A DNA stretch of 64,000 nt from Hyparrhenia diplandra (Eukaryota; Streptophyta; Magnoliopsida; Poales; Poaceae). The position numbers and the translations under genes are program-made. The notes beneath the pieces were generated by a model that searched no databases, was not told the DNA's origin, and saw only the letters and a program-made list of their open reading frames with translations. Location: positions 83,874-147,873 of the forward strand of contig JADLZK010009310.1 in the NCBI GenBank assembly GCA_015847255.1, in the 5' to 3' direction. Positions 1 through 12,086 of this stretch are shown piece after piece; the stretch's first letter is position 1, and each line of letters starts with the position of its first letter.

Positions 1-3000
1 CCTTTGTCGAATGTCTCGGACACTCGACAAAGAGCCCGAGTCCGGTAGTGAGTGCGATTGACATTAGGGATGTTATAATAAAGCAACAACTTAGTAGAAG
101 GCAACATGTCATGTTTTGATTAAAACCAACAAATGGGTACTCCTACAACAACCCAAGTTACTAGATATCACTAGGGCAAGAGTGCAACTCAACTTATAAA
201 ATCCCAATAAGTATGAAGGTTCCACTTCCACACAAACTGAGCTTAGCAAAGGTCCAACTAAGGTATGTCTAGCGAATATATTACATCTTGCGGATGCACA
301 TAATCTAGCAATTGCCCCTTGGAAGTTGATTCAAGCTCATAGTGATCTTTGAGCAATAATCTTTAAGACCTCTTGTCCAACAAGATCATGTTTTTACTGC
401 TTTTCAAGTGAGGCATTCCTATTGCCCCTCAGCCAAGATTTCTGGCGAACTTTCATTAATCGTCATCAAGCGTTTCCTCTATGTTCCTTTCCACCATTTT
501 CAGTCTTGAAAGATTTTCATTGTCATGTTTTTCTCCTCCGCAATAAGTTGTCTTTCCTAGCAAAGGAGGCCAAGTTTCACCTCAAGCTCACCTATTTCAT
601 TATCAAAAAATGACCATATATAGGGGTGGTGGGTGGCTGTCCTGATGGGGCCCTCCTTGGACAAAAACTTACTTTGCCGTTTTTGTTTTTTTTCACAATT
701 TCTTTGCAGAGTGTTTTCCGGCACTCAGCAAAGGCATTGTCAAGTGCTCGATCAAAAAACAATCAGCAAAGAGGCCTTTGCCATCAATTCCTTTCCCGAG
801 GGCTTTTCCGAGTGTGTAAGGGCCTTTTGCCGAATGTCTCGGACACTCGCAAAGAGCCCGAGAGTCCGGTAGTTAGCGTGATTGACATTAAAATTATGGT
901 ACAGAACACGGGGATGTTACAATAAAGCAATAACTTAGTAGAAGGCAACATGTCATGTTTTGATTAAAAGCAACAAACGGGTGCTTTGCTAAAACAACCT
1001 CTGTTAGTATCGATATCACTAGTGCAACAAAGTGCAACACAACTTATAAAATCCCAACAGGTATGAAGGTTCCACCTCCAGACAAACCGAGCTCAAAGCA
1101 AAGGGCCAACTATAAGGTATGTCTAGAGAACATATTACGCCTTGTAGATACACACAAATGGCCGCGCGTGGAAGTTGATTCAAACTCACATTGATGCTAA
1201 GCAATAATCTTTAAGACCTATTGTCCAGCATGATCATGTTCTTGCAGCTTTTCAAGTAAGGCATTTCTATTGCCCCTCGCCCAAGATGTCATTTAACTTT
1301 TCAGATATCGTCATCAAGAGCTTCCTCTATGTTCCTTTCCACCACTTTTTGCCTTGAAGATTTTCATTGTCATGTTCTTTCTCCTCCAAAATAAGTTGTC
1401 TTTCCTGGCGAAGGAGGCCAAGTTTCACCTCAAGCTCACCTATTTCAGTATCAAGAAATTACCATGGATAGCGGTGGTGGGTGGTTGTCCGATGGGGCCT
1501 CCTTGGATGAAACAATTATTTTGCCATTTTTGGTTTTTTTCACAATTTCTTTGCAGGTTGTTTTTCCGGCACTTGACAAAGGCTTTGCCAAGTGCCCGAT
1601 AAAGATCACTCGGCAAAGAGGCCTTTGTCATCACTTTCTTTGCCAAGTGTATAAGGGCCTTTGCCGAAAGTGTCTTTGACATTTCGAGCCAACACGACGA
1701 CTCCAGTAGTGAGTGTGATTGACAATAAAATTATGGTATAGAACACAAGAATGTTACAATAAAGCAATAGCTTAATAGAAAGAAACATGTCATGTTATGA
1801 TTAAAAGCAACAAATAGGTACCCCTACAACAACCCAAGTTACCAGATATCACTAGTGCAAGAGTGAAACTCAACTAATAAATCCCAACAGGTATGAAGGT
1901 TCCACTTCCACACAAATTGAGCTCAGCAAAGGGCCAACTATAAGGTATAACTAGCGAATATATTACATCTTGCAGATGCACACAAATGGCCCATGGAAGT
2001 TGATTCAAAAATCACATTGATGCTAAACAATAATCTTTAATACCTACTATCTAGCATCATCATGTTTTTACTGCTTTTCAAGTAAGGCGTTTCTGTTTCC
2101 CCTTAGCCAAGATGCCATTGAACTTTTATCATATATCGCCATCAAGAGCTTCCTCTATGTTCGTTTCCACCACTTTTGGTCTTGAAGATTTTCATTTTCA
2201 TGTTCTTTCTTCTCCACAATAAGTTGTATATCCTGGCAAAGAGGCCAAGTTTCACCTCAAGCTCACCTATTTCATTATCCAAAAATGACAATGGATAGGG
2301 GTGGATAGGTGCCTATCCGATGGGGCCCTCCTTGGACGAAAAAAATTATGTTGCCATTTTTGGGTTTTTTCACAATTAATTTGCGGGTGTTTTCTGGCAC
2401 TCGACAAAGGCTTTGCCAAGTGCCCGATAAAGAACACTAGGCAAAGAGGTCGTTGAGGTCACTTCCTTTTCCGAGTGTATAAGGGCCTTTGCGAAGTGTC
2501 TTTGACACTCAGCCAAGAGCCTGACTCCGGTAGTGAGTGTGATTGACATTAAAATTATGGTACAGAACATAGGGATGTTACAATAAAGCAACAACTTAGT
2601 AGAAGGCAACTTGTCATGTTTTGTTTAAAACAACAAACGGGTACTGCTACAACAACCTAAGTTACCAGATATTACTAGTCCAAGAGTGCAACTCAACTGA
2701 TAAAATCCCAAAAGGTATGAAAGTTACACTTCCGCACAAACTGAGCTCAGCAAAGTGCCAAATATAATGTGTAACTAGTGAATATATTACATCTTGTAGA
2801 TGCACATAAACTAGTAAATGGCCCGTGGAAGTTGATTCAATGTTAGATTGATGCTAAGCAATAATCTTAAGACCTACTGTCGAGCATGATCATGTTTTTA
2901 CTGCATTTCAAGTAATGCGTTTTTATTGCCCCTCAGCCAAGATGTCATTGAACATTCGGATATCGTCATCAAGAGTTTCCTCTATGTTCCTTTCCACCGA

Positions 3001-3160
3001 TTTTCATTGTCCTATTCTTTCTCCTCCTCAATAAGTTGTCCTTCCTAGCAAAGGAGGCCAAGTTTCTCCTCGAGCTCACCTATTTCATTATCAAAAAATG
3101 ACCATGGATAGGGGTGGTGGGTGGCTGTCCGGCCCTCCTTGGATGAAACTTGGCCTATAA
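1..3160. repeat. Tandem array of ~825-bp units with CACTA-like motifs
   Basis: The anchor GTAGTGAGTGTGATTGACAT (with small changes) recurs near 46, 870, 1707 and 2531, giving periods of about 824, 837 and 824 bp. About 3.8 units are visible, and the array runs off the left edge. Each unit contains inverted motifs of the type TTTGCCGAGTG / CACTCGGCAAAG, as found in the subterminal regions of many grass CACTA transposons. No unit holds a convincing reading frame; the short ORFs differ between units. I infer this is the internal or subterminal tandem region of a large CACTA element whose other end lies outside the window. It stops abruptly near 3155. Confidence 0.8.
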
Positions 3161-3233
3161 AGATAAACCCCACTAAGATATTTCTCTCAACGCACAAGAC
3201 ATCCACATCAACATGTACTCAAAAATCCACTAA

Positions 3234-6200
3234 CACTATACCATAGCCTATCTATAGTGTGCTACGGACAGTTGCTATAAGTCAGTATAGCTACATACCG
3301 GCGGTCGCTATAAACATATAGCGACCAATTTGGTCGGTCGCTGAAAGTGGTGTCGCTATAACTTATAGCGACCGGCCTTACTTATAGCAACCGACCGTTC
3401 AAGGTACGTCAAATATATAGCGACCAACCGCTCAACGCCACTTACGAACTTATAGCGACCAATGGTTTGACCCTATATATTATATAGCGACCAACCGTCG
3501 ACGCTCTACATACAAGGAAATTAGAACATAATATTATTTGTTTATACATTGATCTCAAGATCAGTACTAATCATACGACCAATGAAACATACAACTAACA
3601 ATTCAATTTTGAACAATACATAGTCATGACACAAAAAGCTCATCATAGCTGACACTTATATTATAGCCGGAAATCTCATATGGTTTGCTTCCACTCATTA
3701 CAAAATGATTGATCACTAGTAAAGTCTTAATAAAAAACAAAAGTATTGATTACTAGTTAGAGTCCAAAATAATGCACTAGCCATGTGCACTTCCATCTAA
3801 CTGCCCCTCTAGCCATTACTTGACATCCACATATGCCCACCCTCTACTTGTACTGAACACTGAGGTCCAGAAATGCACGTGTTTCAGCGGTAAATCCTCC
3901 TGAAAATTTAGAAGCAGTGTTAAAGCATTATGTAATTTTCATCCAAAAAAAAGGAATTCAAACCTACATTGAAAACATCATCTATTTTACAAAAAATCAA
4001 CAGTACATACAAATACAGTACAAAAAAAAAGAATACCTTTGGGCGACCATTTTGGTTCACAATGAGATTCAATCAGCAGCGGATTGCCACTGGCAATGCA
4101 TACCCATTTGGTCAAGTCTCTGCAGACACAAGAATACATGGGACTAAATCACAAAGTCTCGAACTTTGTCAGATGATCATAAAATAAATAATCATACAAA
4201 TCCAAGTCAAGCTGACAGGGAAAATAGGAGGAAGTACCTGTTTTTCTACGGCTACTCTTAAAATGTGTTCAATGTGACTTGTCTTTTTAGATATTTTATA
4301 CAGGAAATGAGGCTTTAGGGGAATTATAAGCTTCTATTAAAATCCTTGTTCATATTCGTCGAGATAGTGTTGTATATATGCATGTACACCAGCCTGACTT
4401 ATATTTGCTAACAGTGCAGCTTATTTGGTGCAGTCGTGCAGATAAGATAGTGCTTTTATTCACAATATAACTGAATGCAAGAAAAGACATGTTCTAGTGT
4501 CTTTGACAAGAAAATTGCAATTACCGGCTTCACTAAGTAGAAAAGAGACTATAGGGGCGACCAGTGATATACAATAGGGGCAGTTTTACCAGCCGCCCCT
4601 AACTCTCCGTTCTAGCAAAACATTTTTATTTAGTAGGGCAATGCCCCCACCGGTCAGCCACCCACAACCCCCATGCATGGTCATTTTTAAACGTCTTTTG
4701 CAAATGTTGCGTCTGCAGGGGGTTTGGAACACACGACCTCGGGCTCACGCGCGTAGAGCCCACCACCATACTACACATGTCTATGTGTCCATACTCTATT
4801 CGGATCCCCACATATTATACAAATTCAAGTGAAAAATTGACTATTTGAGACCCAAATGAATTCAAATCAAAAGTGGTCAACAAAAGTTTCATAACTTTTC
4901 GAGATCTACAATTCTCATTTAATAAGTTTTTCCATCCGAGGTCATTTACGGAATTTGAATTTCAAATTTGAGACATTTGAACATAACTTTTGCATGACAA
5001 CATGATTTCAAAATAAAAATTGGTCAACTACAAAGTTTCATAACTTTTCAAGCTCTACGGTTCTTATTTAAGAAGTTTTTCCATCTGAGGTCGTTTGAAA
5101 AATTCAAATTTTAGAATTTAGTCGTACAAACCCTACATTTTGAAGCATCAAATTAAGTCAAATGAAAAAGTTGTTAATAACAAAGATTCATCACTTTTCT
5201 GAGATATATAATTCTTATTTAGGAAGTTTTTCCATCCGAGGTCATTTTAAAAAAATACTTTTTAGTGTATCATTTCAAAATTCGGCAACCGCCTCAATAT
5301 AGAAACGCCCCTACTGTGGACCACAGTAGGGGCGGTTGATATTGAACCGCCCCTCGCTATTAGTAGGGGGGCTCAAAACAAAACCGCCCCTACTGTGGAC
5401 ACCGTAGGGGCGGCCGGACTTGTGGAGGGAATTTGCTTCACTTTTAGGGGTGGCTCAAAACAACCCCCTCCCCCACTCAAAAAAAGGGGGCGTTCCCATA
5501 GTAAGCTTTTGTAGTAGTGCTTTCAATGAAGTAACCAACCCACAGTTCTGATTTATCCTAGGTCGCCGTTCTTGGAACAGGGGAAGTTTCACTAGTGTGT
5601 GACCTACCTAGCCGCCGGCCAGAATGACCTGCAAAGGCAAATAGCAGATCCAGGCATGAGAGATGCGAAGCATTATGTGTAGATCCGACCATGAGAGATG
5701 TGAAACGGTATGTACAAGAGAGAGACATGACAAAATTCAACCAAGGCAAAGGCGAAGCTGTCACGGAAGATGATGTCGGGTCACCACTAGGCTGGTGTGG
5801 TCGCCCGCGCTAGCCATGTTGCTGTGTCCAAGGTCGTCGCCACGTTCGGCATGGTGCCCTATCCACCGCCGCCGCTCGCGTTGGTGTCGCATCCAGCATC
5901 GCCGCCACCAAATTCCACATCAGAGCTTGGGAGAAGTATGGCTGGAGGGAACAGGAGGACGGCGCCACCGCCACCCCTCCTCCACTGCGGCGTGGATGAG
6001 GGAGATGGTGTCAGATGGGCGAGATCTGCAACGAGCGCGCATACAAGGAAGAAGATGAGGGAGGTGCACGCTCGTGGCTGAGTATTGTGCTCATGGCGTA
6101 GGCGGGCTCATGAGTGTGGTGTAGCCGTGTAGAGGAATCGCCGCGTGCGAGGGAGGAGCCGTGGTGGGGTGTGTGGTGGCGCCGTGATGAGGGGAGGGCA

Positions 6201-6511
6201 AAGTTGTTTGGGTTTTCCAAGCCTGAACATCGGTGGCGGGCTCAATATGTTCCACGCGAATGGGCTAAATTGTGGGCGGGATAGCGAAAATTCAGTATTG
6301 CCGACCAACCGACGGATCCAAATAAATAAGTTATCTCGACCGGCCGCCCCACGCTAAACCAAAATGAAAATAGCAACCAACCTTCAGCCGCAATAGTAAG
6401 GTATGCTGACCGACCGTCATTCTTGAGATATACCGACCGAATCGGCCCAACGCCATTTCAATATTTTTAGTGACCATTGTTCAGGACGTCTAATTAGGTC
6501 GTGGTATAGTG
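3234..6511. mobile_element. CACTA transposon (3.28 kb), subterminal motif TATAGCGACC
   Basis: The element starts CACTATACCA and ends TGGTATAGTG, a perfect 10-bp terminal inverted repeat, and is flanked on both sides by the 3-bp duplication TAA (3231-3233 and 6512-6514). The first ~270 bp and last ~200 bp carry many copies of TATAGCGACC(G/A) in both orientations, the expected subterminal transposase-binding repeats. No transposase (TNP1/TNP2-like) frame is visible, so it is non-autonomous. The interior at 3.54-4.53 kb is AT-rich without clear genes. The interior at 5.56-6.36 kb is GC-rich with no recognised protein and may be captured genic DNA. A second CACTA sits inside at 4531-5519. Confidence 0.93.
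4531..5519. mobile_element. Nested small CACTA transposon (0.99 kb), subterminal motif TAGGGGCGG
   Basis: It begins CACTAAGTAG and ends GTAGTAGTG, with the 3-bp target duplication CTT at 4528-4530 and 5520-5522. Subterminal repeats are TAGGGGCGG / CCGCCCCTA. The middle contains about three diverged ~150-bp tandem units (near 4880, 5030 and 5180) around TTCATAACTTTT...TTTTTCCATCCGAGGTC, a sequence also seen in the CACTA interior at 34.9-35.4 kb. It has no coding capacity. It inserted into the element at 3234-6511, so it is younger than that element. Confidence 0.92.
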
Positions 6512-6639
6512 TAAAAGTTGCAATCATATCAAACAAGTATATGTAATTATGATAGTTTCTTTTCATCCACTAACATGGATTTAGTTGTCCATAAATATAA
6601 TTTAAGATAGTTTTATTCGTATAGCTATAGACAAAAATA

Positions 6640-6701
6640 ATAGTCTAATTTATTCTTAAATTATTTGTAATCTCTGCAGCAACGCACGGGGTTTTCACTA
6701 G
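6640..6701 (+). mobile_element. Helitron-like 3' terminus
   Basis: The sequence GCAACGCACGGGGTTTTCACTAG followed by T resembles the 3' end of grass Helitrons, which end in CTRR before a host T and often read GCAACGCACGGG. The stem upstream is short and no 5' TC terminus was located, so this is a tentative end only. It lies directly beside the CACTA at 3234-6511. Confidence 0.4.
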
Positions 6702-7288
6702 TTATAATGTGCTATGTGTACATCTTTACTCGCCCTTATGTTTATTTTGGCTTTAAGGCATCAATTGATCGCATCATGCATGGGAACTAGGAGTAGTACT
6801 TTCATCTGGAGCACACACATAATTAGTACTCTTCATTTTTTCACTACATTTAGAATTTAAGATGTATTAAATTGATTTTTGCTTGCTTTCACCATTTTTC
6901 TTGAAGCGATCTTATGGATGGTTTGATTATTGTTTGGTTTTTTGAGATGGGGCCTTGAGGGTGCTTCAATCCTCCTTATATCTGCTTATTTCAGAAATCC
7001 AGATTGCAGGGAAAACGATGTTGAATATTTCAAAATTCTTGTCTTAGTGATTGTTAGGAAAAGTTCGGTAGCCTCTAGTTTTAAATAAACATCTGGGCTG
7101 TTACATTTGCTTGCACCACAGATCTCACTCCCATGAAGGTGTGCCCTTGTCGGAGGCAAATCAGTTCTCAGTAGTTTTATATATTTATTCAGTCCAATTT
7201 CAGGAGTAACATTACATTTTGCATAAATTGCATAGCTTAATGAAACATCATGGTATATGTGCCGCTCTTTTAAACAAAGAGCACATGC
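6702..7288. other. Intergenic, 3' flank of the protease gene
   Basis: AT-rich sequence without recognised genes. It probably includes the 3' UTR of the minus-strand protease just to the right. No clear mobile element was seen. Confidence 0.6.
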
Positions 7289-8967
7289 TTAATATGATGC
7301 ATGCCCATCGATCTTGATGGCACCATGTGTTCCAGTTTTAATTGGGTAAGACGGCTCCATCGCGATGCCGCAGAGCCCTTGCGAGTCCGAGATGCCTCGT
7401 TGCATTCTGATATAGCCCCTCTCACCCCAGTCCTCGCCCCATGAGTTCTTCACTATCCAGTATTTAGTGCCATCTCGAGTTGTACCGTACCCAACAGCAG
7501 CGACTCCATGGTCTAGGTCAGTCCCACAGCTTCCAGTGAATACACCCTTGAGAGGAGGCACCAAGAGCAGTTTAATATGATGCATGAGTGCACAATTTTG
7601 ATTGCACTGAGATGTCACAGTTTCCTCGCACAAAACTTTAGTTCCTTCTAGTCACAATTTGGTGACTAGGCTAAGCCTTTTTATTCTCATTTGGTCGTGT
7701 TTTGGCTAAAAACTGACTATATATATATACCAGTCTAAGTTTTGTTAATTCCAAATTCATGATCTAGTATATTATTTTCAGTTGGATATTTTTTTTGATA
7801 ACGGAACAGAGTTTCTCCCACATTAATTTTCAGTAGGATATAGTCAGGTGGCTTTGTCGTATTTGTAGTAACGCTGTTGATGATATATATAATCATGTTC
7901 ATTTCATCAAATTAATTACCTCTGAATAGAACTGGAAATCTTGGCCGCTGGCCTCAATTGCAATGGCCACTGGCTGGTTCGCCACCGCCTTCTGTAAGGC
8001 ATCTTCGTTGTTAGCGGGGACATCCTCATATCCATCTATCGTCACATCATGGGATCGTTCCTGCAATTCGATGCGATCGATGCACAAAATGCTTTATTAG
8101 TTTGGGTTTATCTTACATTTTCATCTCAACCGTTATTATAAAAATTTAAGAAGCCTTTTGACCGCATACTTTTGCCTTGTTGCAGCTCCTCTGCTCGGCA
8201 ACATAGGGATAGTTGGACTCGGTAGTGACCCTCCATTCCTCTGGATGTACTGAAACGCATAGTCCATGAGACCACCGTTGCAGCCTTGGTTATCGCCATT
8301 GTCGCAGTCCACGAGCTCCTGCTCCGACAGCGACACCAGCTTCCCGGTCCTGATCTTGTTAATGCCCTCTACAGCGGCGATGGTCGAGAACGCCCAGCAG
8401 CTCCCTTGAATAACGTACAACGGTACAAGTAAGAAAGAGCTGATATAGATAAAAAGGTGCACTGTCATGGTCGTGATTTCATACCGCACTGGCCTTGGTC
8501 CTGATGCCGGTGACGGCGCCCTGCAGCCGCCAGTCCACCGCCGGCGGCAGGTTCGTAGCTTCCGCGTACACGAAGCTCCCCTCGCCGCCGTGCCTTCTGT
8601 CGCCGCTCAGCGCGCGGTGGTGCCGTGTCCGGGAGCCGGCGTAGGTCCGCCGGAACTCGTCCGTGGTCATGTCCGCGAACTTGTTCAGTTCCAGCCTGAA
8701 CGGCCGGTCCTTCTTGTTCGCCTCGTGGATGTACCGCACGTTGTCCTTGAACACGTTGAAGCGCTGCGCCTTGTCGTCGCCATGTTCCTGCAAGCCTGCT
8801 GCTGACACCGTGTAGTGGCTGCGCCACTGCTCGTACAGCGCTCGCAGGCTCTCCTCCGACACCAGGTCCTTCTCCGTGAACGGGATGCCGCCGGCCCGTG
8901 CCGCCGGCGGAGACAGCGTGAGCAGCGCCAGCACTGTGGCGAGCACGAAGCACCTCAACGAAAACAT
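7289..8967 (-). CDS. Papain-family cysteine endopeptidase (vignain/EP-B-like), four exons, two frameshifts
   Basis: A C1A protease precursor that would enter the secretory pathway and degrade protein in the vacuole or in dying cells. Exons on the minus strand are 8967-8485, 8404-8170, 8060-7920 and 7546-7289, all with GT-AG introns. Exon 1 encodes a signal peptide (~25 aa, ending PPAARA), then the I29 propeptide with ERFNIN-type residues (QRFNVFKDNVRYIHEAN) and the mature start LPPAVDWR. Exon 2 holds the catalytic cysteine in SCWAFS plus GCNGGL. Exon 4 holds the catalytic histidine in DHGVAAVGYG and asparagine in NSWG. Total is ~370 aa, normal for the family. The C-terminus ends after PIKTGTHG with no KDEL-type signal. 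One base is missing near 8505 (before the catalytic Cys) and one near 8225, each breaking the frame; all other motifs are intact, so these may be assembly errors. Without them I would call this a functional gene. Confidence 0.88.
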
Positions 8968-9009
8968 GGTGGTGAGTTGTTTGTGTTTCCAATCTGAAGC
9001 AATGAGCGT

Positions 9010-9026
9010 GTGCTATATATATATAG
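9010..9026 (-). promoter_or_regulatory. TATA box of the protease gene
   Basis: A run of alternating TA (TATATATATATAG on the minus strand) lies about 45-60 bases before the ATG at 8967. Further upstream (9090-9170) a 22-base stretch, GAGATGGCGGGAAGGAAGAG and its copy ~50 bp away, is repeated twice; its role is unknown. The Harbinger element begins only ~585 bp upstream of the ATG and so bounds the proximal promoter. Confidence 0.55.
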
Positions 9027-9551
9027 ACACCTAGCTATAGGGACACCAGTAGAGCGGGTGAAGCTGGCAGGTATCGGAGATGATGGGCGGTAGGAGATGG
9101 CGGGAAGGAAGAGAATGGAATGGATGGATGATGGGCCGGCCGTAAGAGATGGCGGGAAGGAAGAGAACTACTTTCTGAGTTCTGACGTAGGGCCAGGATA
9201 AGCTCAGGAATAAATTCAAAGAAAAGGGTGGTCTTTTGGTAACTGGAAGCGTGTTTCAAAAAAAAATGTATAGAAACATTATTTATTACCAAATTTTCCC
9301 GTGCTAACATCCCTCGGTGTTAGTAACAAGCTAAACAGTGGGTTTGAACATAAGCACAAGATGTTAAGTAAGGAACAGGAACTTCAGCTCAAATCTTCCA
9401 AACTCGTGACAAAGGTGTTGAGATCAATTCTAAAAATAGGCCCCAACTTAAACTTTTAAAGACAAAAGACAACACTGTTTTGCTTACATGTTAGCCTTTT
9501 CATTTTGTGCATAAGTAGTTTAACCATGTCTCTTCCATGTGGATCACATAA
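9027..9551. other. Promoter-side intergenic sequence
   Basis: Between the protease and the Harbinger element. Apart from the short duplicated GAGATGGCGGGAAGG motif, nothing recognisable was seen. Confidence 0.5.
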
Positions 9552-10260
9552 GGGCATGTACAACCCGTCGATAGGAGGCGTCTCCGTAGCAGCAGTTTTG
9601 CAAAAATCCCCCCACTTCGCCTACGGACGAACCGCCCGTCGCCTCGAGTCGGCGACTTCGGTCCCGTTCCCGATGTCGGCGACGCGCCCCGGGTTGTAGA
9701 GGCCGTCTCCTCGAAAAGCGCCCGGTGGTATGGATCCCGCTTGCGCCCCGCACTCGCGCCCTCCCGCCCAAGCTCACCGTGCGCGCTGCCAAAAGCACAC
9801 CGCGCACTGCCAAAAGCTCCTCCAAGCTCACCGTCTTCTCGCAGACTTTTCCCTTCTCGCAACTCCCGTTGTCCCACATCTTCCCCCTCCTCACCTCGTC
9901 TCCTCGCCATCGTGCTCTCCACGGCCGCCCGCGCTCTTCTCGGGGTGTCCACGCATCGGGTGTGGCTCGGAGGAAGAACGGATTGACTCCCTTCGTCCTT
10001 GGATGCGGCGGCGACGGACCCAGACCGATACCCTAGGTCGCGGAGTGGGGGCGTGGTGGCGGCGATGGCGGGTCGTGGTGGCGGCTCAGCCGGCCCGTTC
10101 TCGGTCATGGTGTTGGGTTACCACCGCGCCCCCATCATGAGGGGCGTGGTGGAGCGGCGGCGGCGACCCAACGGTGGCGGCAGCATTCACCATTGATGAG
10201 TTTGTCGTAGGTGGCGTCCCCAGCTCGTCAACGTCCATGGAAGGATTCCCGTTCTCTCTT

Positions 10261-11480
10261 CACTACTAACGAAATGATTTTACGTGACCTTTGCAAAAAT
10301 CTTTTTTTTGGTGGGCACCGGTTGCACGCTACGGAAAATAAAACTAGATGGGCAAGCGGGGTGCCCGCTATGGAAAATTGATTTTCCATGGCGGGCACCT
10401 TAAAACGCCCGCCACGGTTAATAGATATTAACCGTGGCGGGCGATAGGGAATGCCCGCCACGGTAAATCAATTTTGCGTGGCGGGCATCTTTAAAGGCCC
10501 GTCACCGTAAATCATGGCCCAGAAAACAGCCCATCTCAGCCCGAGAACCATGCTTCATATAAATTGCGAGTTAGGGTTCTAGTCATCTCTCAACCGCTGC
10601 TTGCCTCCAAGGCAGCCGCTCCCTCCCTCTCTGTCTCTCTTTCTCTCTCACTCCCTCGCTTTACTCTCCACCGCACACGGCCCCCTCCATCTCTGCCTCT
10701 CTTTCTCTCTCACTCCCCTCAAAAGCGCCCACCACTGGCAACGCATGCATACATGCGAGCGGGGAAGGCATGCATACATGCCGGAGCGGAGAGCGGCCGG
10801 GCGCGTGGAATCAAGGAGGCGTCGCGGTAAGAGGGTCGCGGGATACAGGGAGGCAGCGAGCGGATCCCCCGACTCTCTTCCTGGATGCGGCGTGGGATGC
10901 AAAGCGACATCATCCACCGCGGGCGGCGGATCCATCGATGGCGAACCGAGCTCCTCCACCTTCTGGGCGTCGGTGGATCTAGGCGCCACCCTCTCCTCCT
11001 ACTCGATTTGCCACCGCGACGGGGCTGCTAGATCCGCGGGTGGCCCCCTCCTCCCCTCGCCTTCGCGGTAGGTGGCGGCTTGATGGGCGAGGGATCCCGT
11101 GGCGGGTGGCTTCTCCGGCGGCGATGGCGTGATCCAAGCGGGCGGGATCCGCGGCGGGGGTGCAGGCGAGGTGGATCGATGGTGGCTCCGGAACCTCGGT
11201 GGTGGTGGTGGCGGTGCTACCCTAGATGGGCTCGGCGGGCCCATGGATGGGCTTGGCGGCCTGTCTAGGGGTTTTATCTTTTTTATTTTTTTGAACCATT
11301 TACTATGGCGGGCGTTCTAATGTGCCCGCCCACGGATAATCGATTTACCGCGGACGGGCACTATAGCCCGCAACGCATAAAATATCGCGATTTACCGTGA
11401 CCTCACGGGGCGACGGGCTCAAATGCCCGTCACGCCAAAATCAAAATGGCCCGTCACACAAAATCATTTGGTTACTAGTG
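10261..11480. mobile_element. Nested CACTA transposon (1.22 kb), subterminal motif GGCGGGC
   Basis: Starts CACTACTAACGAAATGATTTT; the reverse strand of the right end reads CACTAGTAACCAAATGATTTT. The 3-bp duplication CTT is at 10258-10260 and 11481-11483. Subterminal repeats are GCCCGCCACGG / CCGTGGCGGGC, several as hairpins. The interior (10.56-11.27 kb) is GC-rich with a CT-rich leader-like stretch (CTCTCTCTTTCTCTC, near 10620-10720) that may be captured host 5' UTR. No transposase is present. Confidence 0.92.
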
Positions 11481-12086
11481 CTTGCATCACCTCCAACTTT
11501 GTTTGATGCGTCCGGCGGTGATCCCTCCTCCCTCATGGTAATCCTTGTTTCATGCTCATTTGATGGTCTCTTGGAATTGAGATGATGGTCGCAAATCAGC
11601 AATACATACTGAAGACCTAGCAGGATCGATCAATGCTGATATTGTATTTGTCATGATTGAATTGTATTTTTCAGTTGCTTGAGAAAGAAAAGTATTCCTA
11701 TCTGTCATGGTCTGAACTGTGGACACAAATTTTGTGCAAATTCAGTGTTGTCTATCTGATATCTGATCCTTTCCGGGAGGGATTGGGAGTTCCCAGAACT
11801 GTCATGATAGTATCTGTAATTTGATAGATAATGCAAACTGTTTATGAACTTCATCAAGCTGGTTTGCAGACAACACAACATACCTAGTAATGTCAACTGA
11901 AAGCAAGTCAAGTGATCTATTTGAAGATGTTTATTTGATCGATGTGTGCTTACTGAATTTTCATAGCTGTGTACATGAGGCTGTGCATTTGTAATCTGAA
12001 TGTGTGCTTACTGGTAATTGCAACTTCAACTCAAGAAGTGGAAAACATATTGGGCAATGACAACGACACTGTTAGAACCGAGAAGA

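Noticed and set aside
9500..10108. 202-codon minus-strand frame
   Set aside because: It crosses the left end of the Harbinger element and has low-complexity Arg/Gly-rich composition with no family.
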